Below are positions 36,839 through 48,190 of a DNA stretch of 64,000 bases, piece after piece; position 1 is the stretch's first letter; every line of letters starts with the position of its first letter. A program made the translations under genes and the position numbers. Source of the stretch: Punica granatum (taxonomy: Eukaryota > Streptophyta > Magnoliopsida > Myrtales > Lythraceae); the NCBI RefSeq assembly GCF_007655135.1, contig NC_045133.1:25889845-25953844 (forward strand), written 5' to 3'. Below the pieces are notes generated by a model. It saw only the letters and a program-made list of their open reading frames with translations, did no database searches and was not told the DNA's origin.

Positions 36839-37378
36839 ATGTGTTTTTACTTTCACATTACCATAGCCCTTCTGGACGAGATTGCTTTCACGTTTTTATG
36901 GCTTTTTTTGGGTACTCTTTGGACCCTTTTAGAATTTTCTTATTTATAGAAATGCATGCTAGAGGAGATAATGGAGAAGAATATTAAGAAAATAGAGCGT
37001 TAATCTTATAATTTTTTTTATTTTTCAGTATTATCCTTGAAAATAAGGGAGATTTTAGTAATTAATGTATATAATAAGATATAACATTCGGAAAAATGGT
37101 TATAATTACGTGATTCTCTTTAATAATAGTATATAAGATATAAGATAATTGGTATTACCATAAAACTACACTCCAATACAGAATACAAAAGAAATACTCT
37201 CTAACCACCCACTAACACTCTCCCTACCCTTTCTCACTACTTTTTATCCATTCACTGGTACCTCTCTCTTCTCTCCCCTTTAATACTTTTTTCTCATTAT
37301 TTATTTCATTATTTATTTTTAAATCAATAAAAATCTATTCTAGTATCTATATAAAAAGTTAAAAACCTTATACATTCA
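36839..37378. other. intergenic, no recognisable gene
   Basis: Pyrimidine-rich stretches near 37230-37290 resemble those inside the Helitron-like element that follows (37520-37590). No gene or RNA. Confidence 0.5.
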
Positions 37379-38420
37379 TCTATACTATTCTATATGGGAG
37401 AAAAAGAAAATTGGTGTAACTCTCTTTTTCATATTGCCCATGAGAAAATATGGTGAAAATTTAGGATTCATTAAATTAGAAAAGAAAGAAGTCAGAAACA
37501 AATTAGTAAAATCAATTTTCTAACCATCCACTCACAATTTTCTTCCTCTCCCTCCTTCTTCCCTTTTTCTCTCCTCTCTCTCTCTCTCTACCCTTCCAAT
37601 CAGCCTTCTTTTTTTTGCTTGGTAGTAATGAGATTTCATTCATCACTCATAAAGGTACCTGAGAAAATGCTCAAGCAATATTACAAGTCAAGGACAATAG
37701 ATGAACCTCGTAGGACAACTGCAAAGAAAAAAACAAGGTGAAAGAACACCTACAAATTAGCACAGTACAATTGCAGTTAAGCCCTCTACAGTCTCGAACT
37801 AAACCTCCTACCGGCTACAAGGATCCCAGTGAAAACTGGGCGAATATCTCAAGTCCATAAACCCTATTCAGCTCAGGAATATGCTCCAGATCTTTGCAAG
37901 AATTTTCACGGCAAAGCTAAACGGCAGGGCTTTGAGCGTACCTCAACACTATCGGGCTTACCACATCATCATGAGAAGACAACGATAAAGGCTCCTCGAG
38001 TTCCTGCACTCCAACCGCCAAAGGGTCAATGACAGTTAGACTTCGTCGGAGGTGGTCTTTGCAAGGGGTATCTGCCTAATTGGGGTGGAAAGCCTCAAAT
38101 TACGGTCGATCTAGGCCTGCAACGACCTAAAAATAAACGAGTCTTTTAAATCTCTCATGTCGATGCCGCCTTTGTTTAACAACTTTTTTTATTTTAAATT
38201 AGTTTTCATTAATTAATACATTAATAATAATAATAAACCTTTTTTATATTTTTATGTATAAAAATAATAATATTTTATTAGAGATTAAAAAAAAAGACTG
38301 TGCATAATACAAATACAGGCCTTGTAAGATTTGTGAAAAATAATATTTTTGCAATGATTGTGAAATGATGAAAAAGAATTGCGTTAGTCCGTGCATAGCA
38401 TGGATATCAGTCTTGTATAG
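37379..38420 (+). mobile_element. Helitron-like element carrying a LINE 3' fragment
   Basis: It starts TCTATACTATTCTATATGGG directly after an A, a typical plant Helitron 5' end. It ends near a short hairpin (CCGTGC-ATA-GCATGG) followed by GGATATCAGTCTTGTATAG; the final TATAG looks like a decayed CTAG. The inner 37609-38135 looks like the 3' end of a LINE in reverse orientation. Length about 1.04 kb. Helitrons commonly pick up foreign sequence. The 5' end is good, the 3' end is uncertain. Confidence 0.5.
37609..38135 (-). pseudogene. LINE 3'-end fragment
   Basis: Read on the minus strand it ends GATGAATGAAATCTCATTAC, then TACCAAGCAAAAAAAA, a common plant LINE 3' tail followed by an A-run. Upstream sequence has broken frames only; no intact reverse transcriptase motif survives. 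It lies inside the Helitron-like element 37379-38420. Confidence 0.5.
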
Positions 38421-38828
38421 ATATATATTTGAGAGTTACTTCGAAAGGACCACTCTAATGGCCTCGAACGTGTACTGTCCAGTGTTATCAGAACCGGACC
38501 GGACATCGAACCGGCCGAGGTATGGGGTCACGGGTTTATGGGTTCAACCGGGGTTCGATGGGTCGGACCGCATATTTAATTAAAAAATAAATAAATATTT
38601 ATTATTTAAAAATAATAATATAAAAATTAGAAATATATTTGAGGAACCTTTCCTCAGTACATTATACATTTCTTTAGCTGTTTCTTTTCTTTTTCTTCCT
38701 CCTTAGTTCCTCCTTCCTGAATCAGTCATGTTTCTTTTTTTCTCTTTATCCCTCTCTTCTTTCCGTAATGTCCGCATTGGAAACAGACTGACACCATAAA
38801 TCATGACACTCATATGCAGGGGGTCAAA

Positions 38829-39252
38829 AGTGCTGCCAGCGGAGATAGTGAAGCATCCCTCAGAAGGTATGTATTTACCTTTGTTGTTAGATTTAGTTTT
38901 TCTGCTTCTGGGGATAACCGAATATTTATGAAGCTTAAGTATATCATCCGGAATAGTCTATGCCTCTATGTTCAGCATTTTCCACTCTTTCTTCAGGCAA
39001 GAAGAAGACCGCTCAGAAAAAGGAAGCCAACAATCCACTTCAAACACGAACGACAACTGCAACATTAATGAGCTGCTGGCTGAGCTGAAAGTGTTCAAAG
39101 AAAGGAACAAACTCATGGAGAAATAGCTGAAAGATATGGAAGAGAGATACTCGGAGATTAGTCTCAGATTTGCCGAGGTAGATTAGTCTCACCGTGAGAG
39201 GCAACAGCTTGTGATGACCGTGCGGAATCTCAAGAATAGCATGAAAAGCTGA
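38829..39252 (+). pseudogene. captured fragment of a host coiled-coil protein gene, with intron
   Basis: An exon end (to 38866, ...GDSEASLRR) is followed by GTATGT, an intron to TTTCTTCAG at 38996, and a second exon 38997-39252. The phase joins exactly (AG|G giving Arg). The second exon reads QEEDRSEKGSQQ, NINELLAELKVFKERNKLME, LKDMEERYSEISLRFAEVD and ERQQLVMTVRNLKN, ending at TGA 39250-39252, interrupted by two TAG stops. The ending resembles C-termini of plant EEIG1/EHBP1 N-terminal-domain (myosin heavy-chain-like) coiled-coil proteins, a family resemblance from memory and unverified. The retained intron shows capture at DNA level, not from mRNA. It is dead as a gene. Confidence 0.7.
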
Positions 39253-39999
39253 GGAAAAGCAAAAGGAAGCATTTTGATTACGCATGTGCCAGAAAATGTG
39301 GTATAAAAGCCATTTCTTGTATACCAAAATGATATTCTTTGGAATGGAAAAATTAATAATTATTCGTTCTTCTTCTATCGGAGCATTAGAGAAGTTCAGA
39401 AACTGGCGCTGCTTTTCAAAACAATCAACTCATATTAGCGAGCAATTATGTGTTGGCGATGTGACAAAGCATCATGCGAATTGCTTTAGCCGTTTTGCAT
39501 CTCAGTCGGGGTCTGTAGTTGGTATTACTTACAAAGCATTTTCTGGTAGGGTCAGCTGCATAGAATAAGTTCATACTATTAACTAAAACCGGTAAATATA
39601 TGTGCGTGCTATCCTCTCGGTATAGCCATATCGTATTCTAGCAAAACAAAAGCAGTAAAACACTGTTACGAAAAAGGCAAATCGAATCCACGGCATCATC
39701 AGCAACAGTTAACCAGGATTAAGACTGATTATATTCTACTTGCAACAACCCAATCACCAAAGACAATAAATCAAGACCAGCTGATGAACTCCACCATCAC
39801 CTCAGCAACTACCCAATCTTCAGTCAAATTTTTCAGCCTTACTTTTAGCAAACATTGCAACACAATCAATTAGAACATTAACCCTGCAAATCAATTACTC
39901 AAAACGGATCAGAGAAAGAGTGTCGATTACCTTTGTTAACTGTGGTCCTCTGATCTGAAGAAGCGGCGATGAAGACTATGGAGGGGGTCAAGTACTTTG

Positions 40000-40115
40000 C
40001 AGAATCGAAGATCGAAGAGGATCGAAGGAAGATGCAGAATCGAAGATCGAAGAGGATCGAAGGAAGATCGATAGGAAGATCGACACTGACGAGAACAAGG
40101 AAGATCGAAGAGGAT
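40000..40115. repeat. short direct repeats inside the hAT element
   Basis: GCAGAATCGAAGATCGAAGA followed by GGATCGAAGGAAGAT occurs twice about 36 bp apart. Partial copies (GGAAGATCGA) follow. A local tandem amplification of a GA-rich unit. Confidence 0.75.
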
Positions 40116-40604
40116 CGCTGACTAGGGTTTTCACCTTCAGACTTCAGCTTTCGATTTTTTCTTCGATTCAATCCTTCTCTGTTCAGTTTGGGCGACTGAA
40201 CACCGAATTTGGTTTCGGGCTCGGGTCGGGAGATCCGGATTTCACTTAAAAATCGTGAACCCATCAACCGGCCGGTTCGAATGGGTTTGATGGGTTTGTT
40301 TAAAAACCGGCCGGTTTTCTAGGTTCACCGGTTTTTTTTATGCAATTTCGGTTTTTTAGGTAACCGGACCGGACACAGGTCCGGTTTCCGGTCCGACCGG
40401 TCGAACCGCCCGGGCCGGTCCGGGTCTGATAACACTGGTACTGTCCCTCTCTGTTCTTCTCTATTAGCACGAAGCAAGTAATTAAAATGGAAATGTGAAG
40501 GGACATACATGTCTCATCCGTGTAAATACATATACATATATATATATATATTGTTACGTCTAGGCAAGCACGCAAATGTCTGAAATATATTGCACAATGA
40601 ACTT

Positions 40605-40969
40605 AATAAATTACAATTATTGAAGAACCTTGTCCTTTCGTGAAATTACACTTTTTTTACAACTGATTATGAGGTAGACAAGACCATCCACTTTCAACTT
40701 AATAGAATGTTTTGCCAATGCTTTGAAAAGCGCCGACAATTGGCAAAACACCCATTGGAATTGAAAAGGAAATCTAAATAAATGAGCACGGGTAGTCCCA
40801 CTAATGAGAATCAAACTCGAAACCTCTAGATTACTAGATGAGGGTGTTAGCCACTGCACTATACCCCCTTTCTCGTTTTACTGCATTCTTTTGACTATAT
40901 ACACATATATAGCGACTTTATCAATTAGAGGAAGATCCTTGAGTTGATCCATCATCCCGTTGCTCTTTC
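40605..40969 (-). other. 3' flank of gene C, interrupted by a SINE-like insertion
   Basis: Homologous to the 3' flanks of B and D: TGAAGAACCTT-TCCTTTC, TGCCAATGCTTTGAAAAGCG, then TTATCAATTAGAGGAAGATC and TTGATCCATCATCCC next to the stop. About 105 bp at 40770-40875 are absent from B and D (see the SINE entry). Confidence 0.7.
40770..40875 (-). mobile_element. SINE-like insertion (tRNA-derived head)
   Basis: On the minus strand it reads GGGGGTATAGTGCAGTGGCT, AACACCCTCATCTAG, then GAGGTTTCGAGTTTGATTCT. These match the pol III A box (TAGTGCAGTGG) and B box (GGTTTCGAGTTTGATTC) with normal spacing. The stretch is missing from the corresponding 3' flanks of B and D, so it is an insertion. Target duplication and tail are unclear. 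Confidence 0.65.
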
Positions 40970-43289
40970 TCAATTGATTTTGGCACGAACAAGTTCCTCG
41001 AGTGACCCGATAAATCCTATGACCGTAATGATGAACCCGACAATGTTAAATGCGGTGAGAAGAATCCACTTCCTACTCCAAGTTCTGACTTGCCTCTGCA
41101 CAAGGTACATCCGCACGGGACCGTACACCACAGATGGCCAAAAAATTACGGTCCCCACGACTCCGATGACTGAGGTGAAGTACGGGAAGATTACCGCTAT
41201 CAATGTCGCTATTACAACGTAGAATGTTCGGAAACAGGTCCGAAAGAGGTTCATCTGGGTTGTCGGTAATAATGGAAACTTGAAGGAATAGGACTTGTTT
41301 AGCAACCTGCTCTCTGGGAATCTCTCACGGAACCATCTCTCCAGCGTTGAGAAACCTGCCTGACCGTAAATCTGATGACCATGAGGACGCCCAAAAAAAA
41401 ACGTTAGTTTAGCTCAATTTCAATCTTTGATATAAAGGAAAACAAAAAACTCGGACAGTTTTAGACAGACAAATGGAAAGTGGAGGTTACCTGATATGCT
41501 CCCATCAGATAGATAACAACGCAGGCATTTGCAAAGTCGACAAGCCAATATGGCTCGTAAAAACCGAAGCCTGTGAGGAGATTCTCGGGCGTGCTCTCGC
41601 CAAATGCTGCGTACCCAATGCATCCATAGGTGAGGTAAAATAAAGTGATGATGGATACCGCGACTGTCGAGGCGACTTTCATCGTCTTGTTCACTGGTGG
41701 AGGCGACTTCAGTGTGTCCTTCATTCAATAAAATCAACAAGCCATTATTCAATTCGTCAATTAACTTGCCATTTTTGAAGTTGAAAGGCGGCAAAGATTG
41801 AGGAAAAAGCGAACTCAAACCTCGATCTCGAAAAGAATAATTGCGAAAGGGGTTGCAAAAGCAATGTCTGCAAGCGCTGTGAATACTAGAAATGTTTTCC
41901 TAGCAGAATCAGAACCAGGGACCCCCGTGATACTGCCCTTTACTGTTCCATTTCCTGCATTAAGGGGAAGGAAGTAAAGATGTTGACACAACTCAGCTTT
42001 TGCAGAATATTTCTCGGGAAACATCAATACGGTCGAGTCACGAACCGATTACTTTTGCCAGTCCTAGTCCAATGCCGATGAATGAGAAACACGAGGACGT
42101 GACCAAGGACGTTATGGAGATCCATATTGTGCTATGGAAATTGGGTATCTGAGACAGAAATATATGGACGAAACCGAAGAGAGTCATGTACAAATTATCC
42201 CCATATTGACAAGGAGCATCATGCCCGTATTTGTGGTAGCAGTTTGACTGCTGAATTGCCCTGCAAATTGAGTCGGTCAGTTTTCTGGCCCAGCGTTTCC
42301 CACCAGCGAATTGGCTTCTTACCGTAGACTGCTACCGGCGGTGCTGGTGAAGACAACAGTTAACCCGAATATGGTGAATTGGACCAAAAATCCAAATATC
42401 GCTTGATGCTTGTCACCTGCGATATAGGAACTTCGTTAGTGCTGCCCTAGGATTATATGCAGAACAGATTCCTGAGATAGAGACAAGGAAGCAACTTACC
42501 GTCAGACACGAAAAACTTACTGATCTTCCTAATTTATTCCTTTTACCTTTCTTATGAAGTACAAAGACAGGCATATAAGCTTTCATCGAAAAAGACTAAC
42601 CAATCATACTCATTTTTTGAAACAGGGAAAGGAAAATTGAAAACAGTAAAAAATTCTCCAGAGCCCGCTGCCAGATTGAAAACTACAAACATTCCGTTGT
42701 ATCCCCGGAATGATGCAGGCCAATGCTGCAGTCAGTTCGAAGAACAACAACTTACTTTACCTAAATAGAGCTTACTAGCTTCCATAAAAGACCTGTTCCT
42801 GAGAGGTCCATGCTCGGGATCCGGATGTCTGTAGCATTCAGCCAGAAGGAAAGTAGAAAAAAGCGTCATCGCTGCAAAGATGATGATGCAGAGAGGGCCG
42901 AGGATCCACCCGAGCTGCGCCACGCTCCATGCTAGGGACAGCACTCCTACGCCTGCCACCCCTGTTAATATATGCGCCACTGCTGTCCATGTTGTACCTT
43001 AACATCCCCAAAAAAGTAACAAGCAAAAAACGAATTAAAATCGGGTTGGCGATTTGTATTATGAACCGAAAAGTGAATTAGGAAAGGATTGTCTCATGTT
43101 CTGTGACCGGGAGCATATCTCTCCGACAAAGCAGATGACGCACATTCCATTTGCTTATAAAGCACATTCCTGAATCCCATGGAAGAACTTACCGGTTCTC
43201 TCAAGAAGGTTGACCTCTGAAGCATCATCTCTACGGATTAAGCTCGCGTTTAGATCAGCATTCTCTTCTTCCGTGACCTCACCTCCCAT
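40970..43289 (-). CDS. amino acid permease C (AAP7-like), 7 exons, 468 aa
   Basis: Coding exons: 43193-43289, 42761-42997, 42323-42416, 42046-42260, 41821-41954, 41491-41718, 40970-41371. The total is 1,407 bp, in frame, all introns GT-AG. A member of the AAAP/ATF1 family, expected to import amino acids with protons across the plasma membrane through about 11 helices. It starts MGGEVTEEENADLN. Signatures are GTTWTAVAH (start of helix 1) and GYAAFGESTPENLLTGFGFY (before helix 8). Differences from its sisters include VIGNGTVKG for VIENGTVKG at the exon 4/5 join, STIWISITSLVTSS before and in helix 5, and PESRLLNKS in exon 7. Exon 7 and the 3' flank match B most closely, whereas the 5' flank matches D, suggesting a mosaic origin. 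No defect is visible. Confidence 0.93.
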
Positions 43290-43700
43290 TTCTCCTCTCT
43301 CTCTCTCTCACCTGCAGCAAAATGATTTCCTGAATTCTATATACTATTCGATGCGTTTTTAAGATTCACGCAAAGTTGCGACCTGATCCCGACCCAAGGG
43401 ATCCGGGCGAAGCCCAGAATTCTTGAATTCATGACTTGATAATTAAGTCGAAAAAGTAATTGAAAAGAAAACAAAGTGTAAGAGGGATAAGGAGAGAGAG
43501 GGCTCTAACTAGCTTGGAGCTTCTGACGGCCGCTGGGAGAGTACTGAGGAATCGGGCAGACGGCTGAGGAGAAAAAGGGAGAGGGAAAAGGGAGATTCAC
43601 TTGAGACTTGGAATTCTCCAATCCAACTGTACTGTTTTAGTAGTTTTTTTGTCTTTGTTCGGACAGTTATTACTGTTACATATATAATATTACTTTTTTT
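43290..43700 (-). promoter_or_regulatory. 5' flank of gene C, homologous to that of D
   Basis: GGCTCTAACTAGCTTGGAGC, TTCTGACGGCCGCTGG, ATCGGGCAGACGG and GAGATTCACTTG recur in order upstream of D (53050-53220). Both are rich in GAGAGA/GGAGAA runs. This is a candidate shared promoter and leader. No TATA box or factor site is assigned. Confidence 0.55.
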
Positions 43701-44039
43701 TTTTTACTCTCTTTTGTTTTCTTTTTTTATTTTATGTTCTATTTGTTAAGATTTTTGGGTTAAGACAATCTTAATGCATTAAGAAGTTGGGGGAAATTCT
43801 AACACGGCATTCTATCACAGTGACATATTTGGGACTTTGAGTTTGGGTGCTTAGCACCTTTACTGTTCGTGATGAAAAGTACAGGATAGTAAACACTTAA
43901 ATTGAAAATACTCAAACTGAAACTATCCAACACCTAAGATGGTACAATGTCATTCTAGACAAACTGTTAGTTGAGATGCCAATTCGGGACTATTTCCAAA
44001 TGTGTAATAAAGTAATTAGAGACAAGGTATTGATTGGAT

Positions 44040-44790
44040 TTTGCAATAAAAGAAATAAGAAAGTACAAAAACCCCATTATGGTTTGAATTTGAAATAAAT
44101 TGGATCATGTGATTTTTTTATGGGTAAATAACACCATGTGGTTCACTTCGTGAAACATAATAGACCTCACCGTTAATTTTTTCATCACTTCCGATCCTCT
44201 GACTTTTCTTTTTGTCATTATTACCCTTAAATGTTCAACTTTTTCTCAATTTAGTCCTAAAATTCGAGGGAAAAAAAAGGGGGAAAGGGCTTGGGCTTTC
44301 AGTCAGCGACCCTAACCCCACCACTGAGGTTGCTGACACCCACAGAGGACGCCGGAAACCTCGAGAGTGGGGTCGGGATCGCCGATTGGTGGCCCTAGCC
44401 CCCGAATCAACCGGGATCCCGAGTTCGAGATCCTAGTCGATTTGGGGGCGGAGGCCACCAATCTGCGGCTCCGACCCCACCTCCATAGTCGCTGACATCC
44501 TCTGTGAGTGCATGCGACCTCAGCGGTGGGGTTGAGGTCGCCGATCGATGGCCCCTTCCCCCTTTTTTTCCAAACTTTAGGACCAAATTGAAAGTTTGAC
44601 GGTAATAATTGTAAAAAGAAAAGTTTGAGGACCAAAAGTGACGAAAAAATTAACGGTGATGTACATTATGTCTCATGAAATGAAGTTATTTGTCCTTAAA
44701 AAAAATATATAATCCAATTTGTTTCAAATTCAAATCACAACAAGTTTTTTTTGTACTTTTTTCAAGAAATAAAAATGCCAAATAAATCGT
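44040..44790. mobile_element. long-arm foldback (inverted-repeat) element
   Basis: The left arm (about 44040-44275) and right arm (about 44570-44790) are reverse complements along their length: GTTTGAATTTGAAATAAATT with AATTTGTTTCAAATTCAAAT, CACCGTTAATTTTTTC with GAAAAAATTAACGGTG, and TCAATTTAGTCCTAAA with the inverse TAGGACCAAATTGA. The 300-bp GC-richer core contains further inverted pairs around GGCCCTAGCCCC and GGTCGCCGAT. No transposase; target duplication not resolved. Confidence 0.75.
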
Positions 44791-47700
44791 ATCTACTCCC
44801 TTCTGCATACACGCTCGAAAAAGCACGTGATTCCCACTGATGGATTTTGAATGGTCAGCGCCCCTCGAGAATTCATCACGCACCACAGCATCGTCCCCAA
44901 ATTTTGCCTCGTGGATTATTTTGGTCACATTTCATTTTCATGGCACGGGGTCGAATTTTGGATTCATATGGTGGGATGATGAATTAATTTACGATTTATT
45001 CTTAAGTAAATATTGGATTGGATCAAATGAATTTCGTTTTATTAAAGAAGAAAGTCGTATTTCAATGCTTATTTGGCTAAGATGAAGATATGCATCAAAG
45101 ATTCAAAGCTAGATAGTAAAATTCAATCCGTGCCTAGCCTCGATACTATAGGGGTAACAAGCTGTGCAATCGAGTCCAAATTAGTAGCTTGGTAGCACGG
45201 AGTGAAGTGTACTGATACTCATATAATTAGAATTTTTCTTATTACAACTTCCTAGCTCAACCTATGATTGAAAAAATTAGTGAAGGAGACCCAATAATGA
45301 TGTACGTTTTAAAAAATCTTTTTAATGTTTGCTATGTGTGAGAAAAGCAAGAAAAATTTGGCAGTCGATATATCTCATTAAATGAATGGGATATTAATGT
45401 CATTAATTGAATGATATAATGTCATCTACCATATCTAACAAGTGGGATCCTCATTGTTTTGCGAGTTAGACCTATACCGGCACCACACATATGATCTATA
45501 TACCATATCTGATATAAATTATAACTTTACATAAATTGGTCATCGTTTAAATAATAATTCTATGAATGCGCGTAGAACTAGACAAATAAAAATTTTATGA
45601 ATGTAAGTATAAGAGAAACTCGAACTGCAAATAAATATTTCTAGTATAATGCCATATAAATTACACTTTATCAAGATCATTGCGTAGATTGAAACTGCAT
45701 TCGAGGTTATTGGACTATAATAAGTCGATAGTCAATAATATATCCTAAACAACTCAATGATTAATGTATATGAAAACTCGATTATGTGGGCAATAAGAGA
45801 AGAAACGGAGCATTCAAGCAAAAAAAAAAAAACAGAGAGAGAGAGAGAGAAGAAACGGAGCAAAGAGCTTTCCACTTTGAGAAATGGGAAAAGAATAAAA
45901 GAATCTGTAGGCATGGAACGGAGGAGAAAGACATAATTGAAAACCAAAGGAAAACGTCTTTTCTTTTCTGCCAAAATAATGGAAGAAAATGTCTTGAAAA
46001 GGTTTTTTTTTCTTTTTTTTCAAATTTTGTTCATTTACTGTTACTTTTGAATTAGGGCAAAATAAATGTAGATGTCCTAAAACTATGCGAAAAGTTACTT
46101 TAAGTTCTAAATGTAACGGGAATATTTATATTTTGCAACAATTTTAAATAAACAACAAGAAAAAAAATAATGTTAGACCGCACATAACGAGATACGATTC
46201 TTATCTATACAATATATAAAAAGTGTGAAGCTGCCTTTGGTGTTTCTTCACATTTTTATTAATTGGTTAGAATTCATTGGATTTTCGAATAACATGATGC
46301 ACTCCAGAAAAGAGCATCCAATTTAAGAATTTAATTTGTGATAATGACCATTTCATCTTAGGCAGTATAAGGGATGGTCCTGCATGAAATGGTGGTTCTC
46401 ATCCACAGGCTCATGCACACTTGTGATCGAGTTGGGAGACGTGGGTGGCCTCAAGGAAGTCGAGAGAAAAATCTGAAAATCAATTCACGTATGGTACTTT
46501 TTGGATCGTCCTTCCACGTATGCATTGCCAAGAGTTTCTCGCATCCCATCATCGATCCTTCTGTATTGTCAAAGATGAAGTCTAATGTATTAATATGATG
46601 GTTCAGAGGATCCAAAAGACTCTATGAAAAAGGGATGGCAAAATTTTCCAACATCACCTCGTGTTTTGTTAGTCCAGGGAATTCAAACACTTGAATTCCA
46701 ATTATTCCATGGATAAGGTTGTTTATCACGTTTAGATAGATGATATTTTCTTTGATGAAGATCTACAGCCTATAGAACTTCTATTTTATTTATCTATTTC
46801 TTTTTTCGGAAAGATCAAGGAGGAAAAGACAGCATCATTTTTAATACAGTCAAGGAAGTACAATACACATGCATCCAAGAGCACCTTACATATCTTGCTT
46901 GGTTGCATAAGATGGAGTACACATTTTGCTTTTCTTGAAGATGATTGATAATCCGAAGAAATGTTCGGAAATGGATGTTGATGTATCGATTGTTCTCGAA
47001 TGTTTTTCCTCACATATCACTTCTTGGAATCCGACAATATTGCTATTTAAATGAAGTATTCACAGGTCTTGAAACCAAAAGTTTATTTGCTAACAGAACT
47101 GTTGCTTGGACTGAGATCGGCACATCAGTTTTGAGCTCATATGACATAGTTAAAGTACTCGTGCTGTAAGTGCAAAACAGAATTTTTTTTTTTTTAATCC
47201 CTGCAAGTAACACATATGATCAAAATATAACAAGAATAAAGTCACTGGCCCAAAAAAAAATAAAAAGAACAAAAGTCGAATTCTTAATTCTCATGTTCCA
47301 ATCTTCACCCCTTTAGATATGATCATAGTTATTTTTGTTATTGTATTACTCTCTCAGTTATATATTTTTCAGAGAATTTTCGTAAGATACCATATAAGCT
47401 CTTGCGATTTGATGACCTTAATACAAAAGAAATGGTTACCACTTATCCTTACTCTCTCAGTAAACTTAAATTTTATACAGATATCATAATTTATTTTTAT
47501 CTCAGTCTATTTATTTATAATATTGGGTAGGTAAACCATTCATTGCGCTTTGCCAACCCTTATGTAATTGATTCTGTATTATGAATGCACACGATCGATT
47601 CACTCATTTGGATTAATTAATCATTTTCTACCACCACTTACAAATTCAAATTTTAGTTTAAATTTATTAATTAAAAAAAACGTGTTACATATGAAAGCAA

Positions 47701-47934
47701 GCAAATTATAATAAAAAATAGACACATTCAAGGGATCCCTTTTATGATAATAAATTAAGCATATCATTAGAAAAGCATAGTAAATAAATCACTTATGTAT
47801 AATGTGCCATACAAAATATCAAACTTGAACTACATTATGCTAAAAAAATTATATTATCACGTGCAAGGAACGTAAATCACACTTCTCACCAATAATCCTT
47901 TAATTTGCCTAGAAATGATATTATAAGGAGTCAG
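44791..47934. other. intergenic, no recognisable gene
   Basis: Contains a GAGAGA microsatellite at about 45833-45850 and AT-rich stretches. Frames at 46374-46598 and 46945-47169 lack any family signature. No RNA gene or element boundary is supportable. Confidence 0.5.
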
Positions 47935-48148
47935 TTTGGCGCTATATATATATATATATATACATATATACATATACAGCAAGTTCAACAAATCAATTAA
48001 CTAACTTTCAACCAAAAAAGAAAAAAAATCCAATTAAGTGGACCCAGCCATTAATATCGACTCATAGACCACTCCATTAGAAACTACCTAACGAATTATA
48101 TCGATCTGTGGTATACTAATTTATTAAAATATAATAAGTCCCTTCAAG

Positions 48149-48190
<42 letters not shown>

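Larger units (their letters stand above)
38480..40437. mobile_element. non-autonomous hAT-type DNA transposon with captured host sequence
   Basis: Terminal inverted repeats: CAGTGTTATCAGAACCGGAC on the left and GTCCGGGTCTGATAACACTG on the right. Perfect 8-bp target duplications GTACTGTC flank it at 38472-38479 and 40438-40445. Subterminal regions are packed with CCGG, GGTTCGA and ACCGG motifs in both orientations. The 1,958-bp body has no hAT transposase frame. It carries a host-derived gene piece (38829-39252) and a GA-rich repeat patch of GAAGATCGAAGAGGATCGAA type near 40000-40115. An 8-bp duplication defines hAT; mobilisation would require a transposase elsewhere. Confidence 0.88.

Noticed and set aside
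39284..39568. 94-codon frame within the hAT element
   Set aside because: No transposase motif and no similarity to the captured exon frame; likely chance.
44212..44635. Frames on both strands inside the foldback element
   Set aside because: The inverted structure produces similar frames on both strands; no protein signature.
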